NCBI GenBank assembly: GCA_947381945.1
Contig: CANCXM010000002.1
Span: forward strand, 96,896 to 160,895
DNA: 64,000 nt
Origin: an uncultured Muribaculaceae bacterium
Lineage (GTDB): Bacteria > Bacteroidota > Bacteroidia > Bacteroidales > Muribaculaceae
Direction of reading: 5' to 3'
Shown here: one piece after another, positions 8,470 to 18,159 of the stretch
How positions within the stretch are numbered: the first letter of the stretch is position 1
Layout: each line of letters starts with the position of its first letter
Notes under the pieces: model-generated
The model's database searches: none
Seen by the model: the letters and a program-made list of their open reading frames with translations, nothing else
Told to the model about the DNA's origin: nothing
Program-made: the position numbers and the translations under genes

Positions 8470-8880
8470 ATGATACAGCAAATTGAATTCACCCTCCGCG
8501 CCTATCCCCGTGGCATCCATCTGGTGACAGGCGAGATAATGCAACAGATCGGCAACCTTCCCGAATGTGGGCTGCTCAATCTCCTCATCAAACACACTTC
8601 GGCTGCTCTCGCCCTCAACGAGAACGCAGACCCTGACGTGCGCCATGACCTCAACGCCATCTTTGACCGTCTCGTTCCAGAAAACGCGCCATATTATCTT
8701 CACACCGACGAAGGTCCCGACGACATGCCTTCACATGCCAAATCCGTACTCGTCGGGCCGTCACTAACCATTCCTGTCTCACGCGGACATTTGAACCTCG
8801 GGACATGGCAAGGCATCTATCTGTGTGAATTCCGTGACTACGGTGGTCCTCGCAAGATTGTAGCGACCATCGTGTCGTGA
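8470..8880 (+). CDS. YjbQ family protein (UPF0047)
   Basis: A 136-residue protein of the YjbQ family, which is annotated in databases as secondary thiamine-phosphate synthase after complementation data; its physiological role is still unclear. The conserved pieces are all present: KHTSAALALNENADPDV, the metal-site region DEGPDDMPSHAKS, and LGTWQGIYLCEFRD. The start at 8470 (MIQQIEFTLRAYPRG) gives the normal family length; an in-frame ATG at 8395 would add 25 residues with no family resemblance. Transcribed from the -7 box at 8373 and followed after 34 bp by the acyltransferase gene, possibly as an operon. Confidence 0.9.
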   Translation: MIQQIEFTLRAYPRGIHLVTGEIMQQIGNLPECGLLNLLIKHTSAALALNENADPDVRHDLNAIFDRLVPENAPYYLHTDEGPDDMPSHAKSVLVGPSLTIPVSRGHLNLGTWQGIYLCEFRDYGGPRKIVATIVS

Positions 8881-8914
8881 CTCCTCACCGCGTCATCAGC
8901 CAAAACAGTTTCGC

Positions 8915-9982
8915 ATGAGCAATCAGTCTCTCCATAAGGACATCGGTGGCAAGCAGTTGGCCTTCATCTCCTACATGCAGGTTATCGGAATCATCCTTGT
9001 TGTCGTCGGTCACTCCATGCATGAGTATCCCGACAACGACATGGGACGGACAACCCTGCTCTACCGTATGATCTACAGTTTCCACATGCCCTTATTCCTC
9101 TTCGTGTCGGGCTTCCTGATGGTCTACGGCATGGAGCTGAAAGGGCAGGCTGTCTCATGGCGGAATTTCGTCAGCTCGAAACTGCGGAGGCTTATGGTTC
9201 CATTCGTTGTGCTGACAGCAGTCACCTTCTTCCCGCGTGCGATGATGTCTGGTATGGCTGACGACCCGGTCACTCTTTCCGTCGAATCGTTCAGAGATTC
9301 ATTTATCTACACCGGAAGCCTCGTCATCCCCTACTTCTGGTTCCTGCAGGTCTGCTTCACGCTATTGATAATAAATTTCACAATCCTGCATATAGGCCGA
9401 CGGCTCCATCTGCCTGACTTGCCGGTTTACGCAGCCCTGCTATTGATATTCCTTATCACACCGTTCGCTCCGATAGGAACAACCAATACTTTTTCACTCC
9501 ACCTCACTGTGGAAACCGGGCTGTATTTTATCATCGGGGCCATCTATGCACGATATTACCAACACATCAACCGCCTCTTTCCTCGAAATTCCACATCCGC
9601 ATTTGCCGGAAGCGCCGCCCTGTGGGCTGGGCTCTTCGCATTGACAGAAAACACACCGCTATTCCCACTCTGCACGCTTGCGGGAATAACGATGTGCATT
9701 TCATCTTCAAAACTGCTCGACAGCCACGATATCCGAATCCTTGACCATCTCTCCGGAGCAAACTATATCATATTTCTCCTGTCGTGGTACTTCAATATAG
9801 CCACCCAGCAGATTCTCCACCACTTTGTCGAACTTCCCTGGTGGGTCTACTCCACCCTCTCCCTCCTCACAGGCATCTACATTCCCTGGCTTATCTACCG
9901 CTACCTCCGGAGCCATCCGGAAAACCGGATTTCCCTACTTGCTGCAATCCTGCTTGGACAACGGTTCAGTAAACGGGCGTAG
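8915..9982 (+). CDS. Acyltransferase family 3 membrane protein
   Basis: A 355-residue polytopic inner-membrane protein with about ten hydrophobic segments. The N-terminal motif VVVGHSMHEYPDN carries the His characteristic of acyltransferase-3 (OafA/NodX-like) enzymes, which transfer acetyl or succinyl groups to sugars of surface polymers. The acceptor is unknown, and no polysaccharide locus is adjacent. The stop codon is 9 bp from the convergent phosphatase gene's stop, with no obvious hairpin between. It probably follows yjbQ in the same transcript. Confidence 0.85.
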   Translation: MSNQSLHKDIGGKQLAFISYMQVIGIILVVVGHSMHEYPDNDMGRTTLLYRMIYSFHMPLFLFVSGFLMVYGMELKGQAVSWRNFVSSKLRRLMVPFVVLTAVTFFPRAMMSGMADDPVTLSVESFRDSFIYTGSLVIPYFWFLQVCFTLLIINFTILHIGRRLHLPDLPVYAALLLIFLITPFAPIGTTNTFSLHLTVETGLYFIIGAIYARYYQHINRLFPRNSTSAFAGSAALWAGLFALTENTPLFPLCTLAGITMCISSSKLLDSHDIRILDHLSGANYIIFLLSWYFNIATQQILHHFVELPWWVYSTLSLLTGIYIPWLIYRYLRSHPENRISLLAAILLGQRFSKRA

Positions 9983-9991
9983 GAAAATACA

Positions 9992-11290
9992 TCAGGGGAT
10001 GGATTCGTAGGCGCGGAGGGTTTGTTCGAAACGGTCGGCGAGGTCCGACATTTTGTAGAGGCCGTCGGAGTTTTTGGTCATGCCTTTTAAGGAGAGGGAA
10101 TAGACCTGCGGGGGATTGTTGAGGTCGAGCAGCTCCATGTCGCGCAACTGGTCAACCGTCTGATAGACGAGGTTGAGGTCGGCGTACTCCTCTCCATCAG
10201 GACCGACAAATTTCTCAATCACGAGTTTCGACCCGATTGGCGTTTTCTTCTCTATCGCATCAGGCAGTTCATATTCCTCGACACCGAGAGCGGTCGCAAC
10301 ACTCGAAAGATTGCTGTCATGACCGACAAGGAAGGTGAATTTGCGGTCGGGTGAACGTAGTTCGTCATACATATACTGGATGAGGGGATGCGAGACATTG
10401 ACCGCTACAATCGGGGCGGTGAACAATACGTCCTGATAGACATCCTTGACATGCGCCAGGCGCTCCCAGTCCTTACGGGTGAGATTGTGGCCGAATGCAG
10501 CTTTCAGTGTGTCCGGCTCCTCGTAATATTGAAGGATGAAGGCGTCGCTTGCCGAATTCAGTTCCTTCAATGCCGAACCGGCCTTCATGGACGGCTCCGC
10601 CCATTTTTCAAGCACGATTTCAGTGTTGTAGTTGTCAAGAGCCTTAAGTTTCGGGTCGTTCGATTTGGCCATAGGTGAATCTTTCACGTCAAGCACCTCT
10701 GTCATGAGAGCATAGTCAGGAGCAATGGCCTCGTTTATACCGACGATACCCTTTTCGCCTCCCATTGCGTTTATCTGTCTCATTGCCTCTGCCACAAATT
10801 CAGGGCTGACTTTGGTCAGTTGCGGATTGAAAAGCGGATCCATCTTGCTCGGCGTGTAACGGTGATTGACCTTGACACCTCCAACAGGCATGAAGCCTGA
10901 CGAGAAATACTGCGCGGTGGCTATGCAACGCTGCATGGAGTTGGCAATCACGTTGAGGTCATCGGCCGTCGGGACATAATTTTCGGGAAACATTCCGGCA
11001 TCAACGAGCCATTTGCGGAAGTACTGTCCCATCATCGTTTCGAGCGCACCGCCACGCGATGTAAGCTCGCTCTTCCCGGCGCTCCAGTCGGTCCATTTGT
11101 GAGGGGTCATGCGGCCAAGGTCGCTCTTACTGTCGGATAGCGGCGAACGGATGTTGTGACGGCTGAGGACCACCACTTCCTTAAGCTGATACTTGTCTTT
11201 GAATTCTTTGCTTCTCTGGGCTTGCGCCTCGGCCATAGCGGGAACGCTCAGCAGCATCAATGCGATGACTGACGGAAACAGGCATTTCAT
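9992..11290 (-). CDS. Secreted histidine-type acid phosphatase (phytase/glucose-1-phosphatase clade)
   Basis: A 432-residue periplasmic phosphomonoesterase. Residues 1-24 form a signal peptide ending around MAEAQA. The branch-2 histidine phosphatase signature RHNIRSP occurs at residues 44-50, with nucleophile His45 and phosphate-binding Arg44 and Arg48. The proton donor motif His-Asp is in VGHDSN near 325. The RHNIRSP variant and overall length fit the glucose-1-phosphatase/AppA-phytase group; the exact substrate (inositol phosphates or sugar phosphates) cannot be told from sequence. Monocistronic, convergent with the acyltransferase gene, with 272 bp of non-coding DNA upstream. Confidence 0.88.
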   Translation of the reverse strand: MKCLFPSVIALMLLSVPAMAEAQAQRSKEFKDKYQLKEVVVLSRHNIRSPLSDSKSDLGRMTPHKWTDWSAGKSELTSRGGALETMMGQYFRKWLVDAGMFPENYVPTADDLNVIANSMQRCIATAQYFSSGFMPVGGVKVNHRYTPSKMDPLFNPQLTKVSPEFVAEAMRQINAMGGEKGIVGINEAIAPDYALMTEVLDVKDSPMAKSNDPKLKALDNYNTEIVLEKWAEPSMKAGSALKELNSASDAFILQYYEEPDTLKAAFGHNLTRKDWERLAHVKDVYQDVLFTAPIVAVNVSHPLIQYMYDELRSPDRKFTFLVGHDSNLSSVATALGVEEYELPDAIEKKTPIGSKLVIEKFVGPDGEEYADLNLVYQTVDQLRDMELLDLNNPPQVYSLSLKGMTKNSDGLYKMSDLADRFEQTLRAYESIP

Positions 11291-11483
11291 AATGGATAGA
11301 TTTTGTTGGTGGAAGGCGTGGCGGAATGTCTATCCGCACGAAGGCTCTACAGCATCCCGCCACACCTTCGGATTGTAGGTAAGAAGATAATGTAATAAGT
11401 ATTAAAGCATGGCGATGTGCTACCACCGTCACATAAAATCAACATCACCGGGAGCAACAAGGTTCGACAAAAACACACAAAAA

Positions 11484-11518
11484 CCCCACACATCACTGAA
11501 ATCAGTCGATGTGCGGGG
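11484..11518 (-). terminator. Intrinsic terminator of the lipoprotein/TonB-receptor operon
   Basis: An 11-bp stem (CCCCRCACATC arms at 11484-11494 and 11508-11518, one G-T pair) with a 13-nt loop. On the minus strand it is followed by TTTTTGTG, about 45 bp past the lipoprotein stop. The rest of 11291-11562 holds no gene that I can support. Confidence 0.75.
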
Positions 11519-11562
11519 CAATAGTGAATCAATTTGTGAACAGACGTTCACATATCAATCTT

Positions 11563-13605
11563 TTACCAGTCGGCATCCTGTCCGTCCTCAACCCATGTAC
11601 TGCTCTTGTACTTGAACTGACCGGGACCTGAAACAACGTAGACAATGGTTGTTTCAACGGCCGCACCGTCATAGGCAGTGAAGTTGATGGTATATGTAAC
11701 TTCCATTCCCTCAACAGGAGCAGCATCGGGATAAAGGATTCCGAGTGCACCGGGCATACTTTCGGTTGAGAAACGTTTCTTGATGAGAAGCATGATTTCG
11801 TCATCAGAAAGTCCGTCATAACCGTCATAGCCTTCCGGTGCATTGTTCTTGGCGGTTGTCGCGCGAACATCGACATTGCCATAATATGCTGATGCTCCCG
11901 AGTAGAACTCAGCATTGTTGCGATAGTCGATGAAGGGAGGACCGGGACGCTCACCATTGGCGGGAGTTGCATCAGGATAGAGCTTCTTAGTCACATTGTC
12001 AAACACCCAGTTCACACATGCCATATAATAGGTATAGCTGGGATCAGTGTTGCGGGCGTAGGGCAAGGTCACAATGACTGAGGGATTGTAGGCCCAGTTA
12101 CCGTTCTGCTTGGTGAACTGATCAGTTGTCGCACCGGTGTTCTGAGCCCATTCGCCGTTAGCCTTGAAGAACTCGGTGGCACGGAACTCGGTGGCAGTAC
12201 CGTCATAGTACTTGTAAACTACGATTTCAGCTGCATCATCGGCTGCATAGGGGAATTTCTGTGCAAGGTAAACAGGAAGAAGCTGCTGGGGAAGAGTTCC
12301 GCTGAGATTACCGTATGACTGTCCCATTGCAGTGTAGTCAGCAGGCTGAAGCACTACCATGGCAGATGAAGGCACAACCCATTCAGTACCGTTAAACAAA
12401 TAAAGCGCATTGAGCTGAGTAGTAGGAACCTGAGCGGCAGGAGCACGGTGCACGGGAGATTTTGAAGGTTTGGGTCCCACGACAACGCGGACATTCTTCA
12501 ACTCCCATGTTCCTGCTTTTGCAGCAGTACTCTTATAGCAAAATCCAATTTGAACGGACTTGCCATTATAAGCGGACAAATCAATATCATCGGATGAAAA
12601 CCACGGATTCCATCCCATTGAACTAGGCATATTGGTGAGATTCAATTTAACCCACTGACCACCTTCTTCACGGATATTCACTGTTGCCTCATCAGCAGCA
12701 ACCTCCAGAGAGCTAAAGAAATTCCAGACCTGATCAAATGTCAGGACTGCATTAGTAGAAGCTCCGAGTTTGATGACAGGTGAAATAAGCCACGATTCCG
12801 TATCATAATTTACTTTTGAAATGTAACCGGTAGCTTTCATATAATGATAGGATGCATCATGCGACCATATAGCATTCACTCCTTCAGGAAGGACAGTATT
12901 CTCAATCGTAAATCCCTCCATATCGTCAGCAAAAGTCTGATCAAGATAGATACCATCAGCAGGCTCATCCGAATCATCTCCACCAACATTTCCAAACACA
13001 GGGTTTGTAGAAGCCTCGTTGTATGTAACCACAGCATAGTTGCCACTTACGGCATCAGGCAATGCGGTCTTCAGAATCTCAGGAAGATTTGCATCAGCAG
13101 GACATACAGGGGCAAAGCCACTGATAAAATCTTCTTCACTACCCCAGGCGAGTTGATAATCAGCCTCTTTCAGCCGATATGACAACACATTGCCTGCCTT
13201 ATTGATAGCCTTGACCTCTTCAGGCTGATTGGTCGAGAGATTATAGGTCACCTTGACTGATGAACCGTTGTTCATCGAGAAATAAGGGAAGGATGAATTG
13301 GCTAAAAGAGCGGGAAGATACAGACGTGCGTCGGCCTCTGATGCAAAAGCTCCGTTTGTGCCGATTGCTGCAAGAGCAGCGACAGCTTCCTCACCGGCAG
13401 CCTGAGCAAGCGATTTGTTTGTTGAATTTGATGCGATGGTCGCATAGTCGGCAGCAGTCAACGTATAGTTGACGGTCTCGACTTTCGAATATGACGGCGG
13501 AACATCGAAGCCGTCAAGCTTGTCGTTCCAATCGTTTTCGTCGCAGCCTGACAGCACAAGAGCGAACCCTGCTGCCAATAATGTATATTTAAATGAAATA
13601 TTCAT
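11563..13605 (-). CDS. Surface lipoprotein with choice-of-anchor-J / DUF5017-like domain
   Basis: A 680-residue lipoprotein. The lipobox LVLSGC places the lipidated cysteine at residue 21, followed by DENDWND. Acidic residues right after the cysteine resemble the Bacteroidetes lipoprotein export signal for the outer face of the outer membrane. Residues about 220-380 match the cleaved-adhesin / choice-of-anchor-J / DUF5017 beta-sandwich type (FADDMEGFT, then ESWLISPVI, then ELKNVRVV). The flanking parts are not recognised. It lies 37 bp downstream of a TonB-dependent receptor gene, in the position SusD takes in glycan loci, but it is not SusD-like. It may therefore be the substrate-binding partner of that receptor. 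Confidence 0.82.
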   Translation of the reverse strand: MNISFKYTLLAAGFALVLSGCDENDWNDKLDGFDVPPSYSKVETVNYTLTAADYATIASNSTNKSLAQAAGEEAVAALAAIGTNGAFASEADARLYLPALLANSSFPYFSMNNGSSVKVTYNLSTNQPEEVKAINKAGNVLSYRLKEADYQLAWGSEEDFISGFAPVCPADANLPEILKTALPDAVSGNYAVVTYNEASTNPVFGNVGGDDSDEPADGIYLDQTFADDMEGFTIENTVLPEGVNAIWSHDASYHYMKATGYISKVNYDTESWLISPVIKLGASTNAVLTFDQVWNFFSSLEVAADEATVNIREEGGQWVKLNLTNMPSSMGWNPWFSSDDIDLSAYNGKSVQIGFCYKSTAAKAGTWELKNVRVVVGPKPSKSPVHRAPAAQVPTTQLNALYLFNGTEWVVPSSAMVVLQPADYTAMGQSYGNLSGTLPQQLLPVYLAQKFPYAADDAAEIVVYKYYDGTATEFRATEFFKANGEWAQNTGATTDQFTKQNGNWAYNPSVIVTLPYARNTDPSYTYYMACVNWVFDNVTKKLYPDATPANGERPGPPFIDYRNNAEFYSGASAYYGNVDVRATTAKNNAPEGYDGYDGLSDDEIMLLIKKRFSTESMPGALGILYPDAAPVEGMEVTYTINFTAYDGAAVETTIVYVVSGPGQFKYKSSTWVEDGQDADW

Positions 13606-13642
13606 ATCTGAAATTAACTTGATAACTGTGACTGTTGATTAA

Positions 13643-16363
13643 TTAAAATTTCACTTTCAGACGCAGAGCGTAGGTGCGGCCGAACGAATAGAACACGCGG
13701 AATGCATTGTCCCAAGCACCGTCCTTGCCGGAAGCTGTATAGGCATCCATGACATAGTTGTAGTCAAAAAGGTTGTAGACGTTGCCAAAAAGGGTTGCAT
13801 CAAGGCCGCCGATATTGAAGTTGTAGCTTGCAGAAAGGTCAAACTGGTTGCCCCAGGGAATTCTCCAGGGAGATGCGACGTTGATGACTGCACCGGGAGC
13901 ATAGTCACTTGATGAAATCGAATAGTCGCTATAGTTGCGGGCATTGAAAGTCCAGTCAAGACCAACACGCCATCCCTTGACAGGCTTGACATTCAGACCG
14001 AGGAAACCGGTTGTCTGTGCCGAACCACCGACTTTACGACCCTTCTGGTTGAGGGTTGCGTATGCATGGTCAGCTGCATAGATACCCGATGCGATAGCAC
14101 CATCCTTGGTGTTCTGGATAGGCTGACCGTAGGCATTATAGAAGTAACCCTTGGTATTGCTGTCCCAGATCCAGTCACCAATGGAGAGCATACCGTTGAC
14201 GTCAAGCCAACGGAAAGGCTTGTAGACGAAGTTTAATTCGACACCCATGTGACGGGCATCCACGCCTTCCATGTTGAAGAAGTACTTCGTACCGTCGGAA
14301 AGTTCGCTCGAACGTGTGGCAGTCTTGTCCATCCATTTTGTGTAGTAACCGTTGACAGTAGCGGTGAAGATGGGTGAATGATACTCATATCCAACCTCGA
14401 TTGAGCCGACCTTCTCGTTAACGGCGTTGGGGTTTGTTGCATTTGATGTCGCAGCCTGAAGGAAAGCACCGCCTGAGAAGAAAGGTGCACGGGTGATATA
14501 ACCGCCATTGAAATAGATATTATTATGACGGTCAATGTTGTAGTTCACACCACCCTTGATTGTTCCGGCCATGAAGCTGACACGCTCTGATTTCTCATGC
14601 TGCTTGTCATAGTAGAGGAAGTCCCTACGCCAATAAGTGGTATTCGAAACAGAACCGGCAAGCACGGTGGTCAACTTGTTGTCGAACATCGAATATTCGA
14701 GCTGAGCGAAAGCACCTTCCTGAGCGGTATATCCGTTATAGTTACGGTAAACCACGTCACCGACACCAAGTTTCTCGTATTTCCAGTTGGGATCTGCAGC
14801 AGCCGCATTGTTGGCTGCGAGGACACCCTTACGGGTGCTGTCGTCCATATAGTATTCACCGCTGTAGAGGTCTACGATGGTATTCTTGTGATAACCGATA
14901 TAGTAACGCATATCGATACCGGCAGTAAGATTGAGGTTCTTGAGAAGCTCATTTTTGTAGGTAGACACAAGACCATACCAGTTGTGGCTATTGCCGGACT
15001 TGGCCATAATCATGTTAGAACCGGTTGTCGAGGCCATGTTCATCTCCTGAATGGCAGCATAGTCAAACGTACCGTCGGCACGGCGGAAAAGAGTATTCAG
15101 AATACCGTTGCTTGAACCGTACCAGCTTGAATATGAGAGGGAGTTGCCATTGTAAGAGCCACGACCCTGACCGCTGTAACCGTAACCCGAAGCAATGCTG
15201 ACATAGACAGCAGATGAGAGTGATGACTTCTCATTGATTTGCCAGATATGATTGAGCGAAATCTGAGGTTTGTGGTAAACATTTTTGTTCGATGAGCGCA
15301 CCTGACCGTCCATATCATAACCGAAGGTCGGATTGTACTTATACATGCTTTCACCGTCCATATAGTTCTTCACGCCCTGCCAGCCTTCGATAGTCAGACC
15401 GTCCTGCGAAGAACGCTTATAGTGGGTCTGAGGTGAACCGAAAGCGGTCAACGAGAGCTGATGCTTGTCGTTGATACGTTTTGAGATGTTAAGGAAGTAG
15501 GTATAGGCATTGAAGTTGGTACCCTGCACATAACCGTCGCCCCATTTGCGCGCGCCGAGCAAAGTCACAGCCCAACCATTCTTCGAAACGCCTGTCGACA
15601 CTGAGAAACCGATATGGTTGAGACCGTCATTACCCATTCCGTAGAAGATGTTACCACCTCTCTTCACGTCAAGGGACTTGGTTGTGATATTGATAGTACC
15701 GCCGACAGAGGGAACCGACACGATTGCTGCACCAAGACCACGCTGAGTCTGCATTGAAGCGGTCACATCGGAGAGGCCGGCCCAGTTTGACCAATAGATA
15801 CCACCCCACTCCATATCGTTGACGGGAATACCGTTGATAAGGGCAGCAACGTTTTCGCTCTTGAATCCGCGCATGTTGATTTTGGCATCGCCATAGCCAC
15901 CGCCATCTTTGGTTGCCCAGACACCGGGAGTTGTCTTGAGGACTTCAGGAAATTCCTGATTTCCAAGTTTCGTTTCAATAGTGGCGGCATCAACAGTCGC
16001 AATAGCCACAGGGGTGCGGCGGGTGCGGGCGATTGACTGGGTCACGACCACGTCCTGAAGCATCTGTGATTCGACTTCCATCGAAACTTCGCCGAGGTTT
16101 GAAGCGGCTTTGAGGTTGAGAGGTTTGTAGCCAATGTAGTTGACATGGATTTCTTTCCCCTTGGGGACATTCAGAGAAAAACGCCCGTCGACATCGGTTG
16201 TTGCCACGATTTTAGTGCCGGGGACCGTGATGGTGGCACCGATAATCGGCTCGCCATCTTCACCGACCAACACACCGCTGCACTTGATGTCATCCGGGGC
16301 AGCCATAGCTGACATACACGTCAGCACGACGGCTGCTGCTAAGAGAATGAGTCTCCTAATCAT
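13643..16363 (-). CDS. TonB-dependent outer-membrane receptor with carboxypeptidase-regulatory-like domain
   Basis: A 906-residue receptor. Signal peptide 1-21; a carboxypeptidase-D-regulatory-like beta-sandwich (about 28-105, GEPIIGATITVPGT, then GRFSLNVPKG) precedes the plug. The plug domain (about 110-225) includes GVWATKDGGGYGDAKINMRG and VPSVGGTINITTKS. The beta barrel ends in LRLKVKF with a terminal Phe, the usual barrel-assembly signal. It is shorter than SusC proteins and lacks the SusC name motif, so a non-glycan substrate (peptide, metal complex or other) is possible. First gene of a two-gene operon with the lipoprotein. The leader upstream is about 190 nt from the -7 box at 16564. 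Confidence 0.92.
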   Translation of the reverse strand: MIRRLILLAAAVVLTCMSAMAAPDDIKCSGVLVGEDGEPIIGATITVPGTKIVATTDVDGRFSLNVPKGKEIHVNYIGYKPLNLKAASNLGEVSMEVESQMLQDVVVTQSIARTRRTPVAIATVDAATIETKLGNQEFPEVLKTTPGVWATKDGGGYGDAKINMRGFKSENVAALINGIPVNDMEWGGIYWSNWAGLSDVTASMQTQRGLGAAIVSVPSVGGTINITTKSLDVKRGGNIFYGMGNDGLNHIGFSVSTGVSKNGWAVTLLGARKWGDGYVQGTNFNAYTYFLNISKRINDKHQLSLTAFGSPQTHYKRSSQDGLTIEGWQGVKNYMDGESMYKYNPTFGYDMDGQVRSSNKNVYHKPQISLNHIWQINEKSSLSSAVYVSIASGYGYSGQGRGSYNGNSLSYSSWYGSSNGILNTLFRRADGTFDYAAIQEMNMASTTGSNMIMAKSGNSHNWYGLVSTYKNELLKNLNLTAGIDMRYYIGYHKNTIVDLYSGEYYMDDSTRKGVLAANNAAAADPNWKYEKLGVGDVVYRNYNGYTAQEGAFAQLEYSMFDNKLTTVLAGSVSNTTYWRRDFLYYDKQHEKSERVSFMAGTIKGGVNYNIDRHNNIYFNGGYITRAPFFSGGAFLQAATSNATNPNAVNEKVGSIEVGYEYHSPIFTATVNGYYTKWMDKTATRSSELSDGTKYFFNMEGVDARHMGVELNFVYKPFRWLDVNGMLSIGDWIWDSNTKGYFYNAYGQPIQNTKDGAIASGIYAADHAYATLNQKGRKVGGSAQTTGFLGLNVKPVKGWRVGLDWTFNARNYSDYSISSSDYAPGAVINVASPWRIPWGNQFDLSASYNFNIGGLDATLFGNVYNLFDYNYVMDAYTASGKDGAWDNAFRVFYSFGRTYALRLKVKF

Positions 16364-16714
16364 AGAACTTGATTGATTAGATTGTGAATAATTGATTGGA
16401 TAGTTTATTTAACAATAAATTGATTTTCTGTTTATAAATAGTTGAATATCTGCAATCAGGAATACAGACTGCATGAGCACGGTTCAAGGTTAATCAATCA
16501 TGCCGGACAATAAGGAACAGCCATCGAGGCCTTTTCTTACCGGCTACGCTTTGAAACTTTTTACAAATGTACCGATTATTTGGGAATTAATGTTAAAGAA
16601 TCTTGTTAAATATTTACCTTGCAACCAAAAATTCATCTGAAATGCCTCGCGGAAGCCACTACATTTTGCATTTTTCGGTTTTTATCACTAAGTTTGCCGA
16701 CAGATTTTTCACAG
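16364..16714. promoter_or_regulatory. Divergent promoter region between TonB receptor and merR-like gene
   Basis: A 351-bp gene-free stretch. On the minus strand a -7 box TACATTTG lies at 16564-16571, giving the receptor an AT-rich leader of about 190 nt. That leader contains GCCGG/CCGGC arms at 16502-16506 and 16540-16544 enclosing a pyrimidine-rich segment. On the plus strand TTTG (16665-16668), then 20 bp, then TAAGTTTG (16689-16696) forms a good promoter for the merR-like gene. I do not recognise a known riboswitch in the leader. Confidence 0.6.
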
Positions 16715-17050
16715 ATGGACAGCACAAGCAAACGATATTATAAAATCAGCGAGGTCTCGGAAATGGTGGGGCTTCCGATGTCGACACTGCGGTATTGGGA
16801 ATCATACTTTCCCGCCATACATCCGCAGAGGAACGACCGGGGCACGCGCTTCTACACCCCGCGCGATGTCGAGACCATCCGCATGGTTGCATATATGGTG
16901 AACGACAAGGGAATGAAGCTTGAAGCTGTCCGCGAAGAGCTGAAACGCAACCGCGACGGTGTGACAAAGAAGTTCGAGACTGTCGAACGTCTCAGGAAGG
17001 TAAGAAACCGCCTGCAGGAAATGCTTGACTCGCTCCACAAACTGCGCTGA
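16715..17050 (+). CDS. MerR-family helix-turn-helix regulator
   Basis: A 111-residue DNA-binding protein. The MerR winged helix covers about residues 8-75: YYKISEVSEMVGLPMSTLRY, then FYTPRDVETIRMVAYMVNDKG. A C-terminal helix rich in Lys, Arg and Leu (about 80-111) could form the dimer coiled coil. No metal-binding cysteines are present, so it is not a heavy-metal MerR; this short form is common in Bacteroidetes next to mltG. The start at 16715 is chosen because the -7 box at 16689-16696 lies inside the longer in-frame extension that begins at 16619. The stop is 3 bp from the mltG start, so the two are cotranscribed. Confidence 0.87.
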   Translation: MDSTSKRYYKISEVSEMVGLPMSTLRYWESYFPAIHPQRNDRGTRFYTPRDVETIRMVAYMVNDKGMKLEAVREELKRNRDGVTKKFETVERLRKVRNRLQEMLDSLHKLR

Positions 17051-17053
17051 CCA

Positions 17054-18127
17054 ATGGCAAAGAAACAATCATCAAATTCCGGAAACAAAAAGAAGAAACA
17101 ACAGTCGTGGATCTATCGTCACTCGCTCGGTATACTGATAGCGGTGATAGCTGTTTTCGTAAGTGTATTGTCGGTACTCGCATTCGCGTTCATCCCCTAC
17201 TCCGGCAATGACGGTGAAAGCGAGTGGATCTATATTCCCAAAGAGATTTCACAGACAGCCGTGAGGGACTCGATGAAATCAAGCCTCGGCTCGTCGATGG
17301 GCACCCGCGTCTATCTCCTCTGGAAACTCATGGGCGGAAGCGCCGACAAATCGCAGGGTGCCTACAAAGTTTCACCCGGACAGAGCGCACTCAACATCAG
17401 CCGCAGGGTGGCACACGGACGGCAGACCCCCGTGGATGTGCGCTTCAACGGGACACGCACAATGGAACAGCTCTCGCAGCGCATAGCCTCGCAGCTCCAA
17501 TGCACTCCACAGGAATTTCTTGAGGCTTGCGAGGAGGTACTGCCCGACAGCGGTTTCTCACGTCCCAACTATCCCGCTGCCTTTATTCCCGACAGCTATG
17601 AGTTCTACTGGAGCGCCTCGCCGCGCAATATAGTGCGCCGTCTCCTCGACTACCGCAACAAGTTCTGGAACAAGGAACGGCGCGAGAAAGCCGCCGCCCT
17701 CGGACTGCGTCCCACCGAAGTGGCCACTCTCGCTTCAATTGTCGAGGAGGAGACCGCCAAGGCGGACGAAAAGCCAAAAGTGGCACGCCTCTATCTCAAC
17801 CGCATCAACAAAGGGATAAAACTGCAGGCCGACCCGACTGTTAAGTTTGCCACAGGCGATTTCACATTGCGCCGCATCACCGGCAAGCATCTTGCAACAG
17901 AGTCGCCCTACAACACCTATAAGGTCAACGGTCTCCCCCCCGGCCCTATCCGCGTCCCGGCAGGAGCTACAATAGATGCAGTGCTCAACGCTCCGATGCA
18001 TGACTATATATATATGTGTGCGAAGGAAGATTTCTCAGGCTACCACAATTTCGCTTCGGACTACGCGACCCATCTGGCCAACGCCCGGCGCTATCAGGCC
18101 GAGCTCAACCGCCGTGGCATAAAATAG
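17054..18127 (+). CDS. mltG: Endolytic murein transglycosylase MltG (YceG family)
   Basis: A 357-residue inner-membrane enzyme that cleaves nascent glycan strands and so sets strand length. The N-terminus is cytoplasmic and lysine-rich; one membrane anchor covers about residues 26-52. The periplasmic YceG/LytG domain follows, with the catalytic Glu in ASIVEEETAKADEKPKVARL (about residue 235) and the conserved LQADPTVKFATG and SPYNTYKVNGLPPGPI segments. Length is normal. It overlaps nothing but starts 3 bp after the MerR-like gene, which may control it. Downstream 320 bp hold a long imperfect inverted repeat. Confidence 0.93.
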   Translation: MAKKQSSNSGNKKKKQQSWIYRHSLGILIAVIAVFVSVLSVLAFAFIPYSGNDGESEWIYIPKEISQTAVRDSMKSSLGSSMGTRVYLLWKLMGGSADKSQGAYKVSPGQSALNISRRVAHGRQTPVDVRFNGTRTMEQLSQRIASQLQCTPQEFLEACEEVLPDSGFSRPNYPAAFIPDSYEFYWSASPRNIVRRLLDYRNKFWNKERREKAAALGLRPTEVATLASIVEEETAKADEKPKVARLYLNRINKGIKLQADPTVKFATGDFTLRRITGKHLATESPYNTYKVNGLPPGPIRVPAGATIDAVLNAPMHDYIYMCAKEDFSGYHNFASDYATHLANARRYQAELNRRGIK

Positions 18128-18159
18128 GAGCTGCATCAAATCAATACAAGAGATACAAA

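Noticed and set aside
16502..16544. Riboswitch in the TonB receptor leader
   Set aside because: Only a 5-bp GCCGG/CCGGC pairing is obvious; no cobalamin, TPP or other known riboswitch core could be identified.
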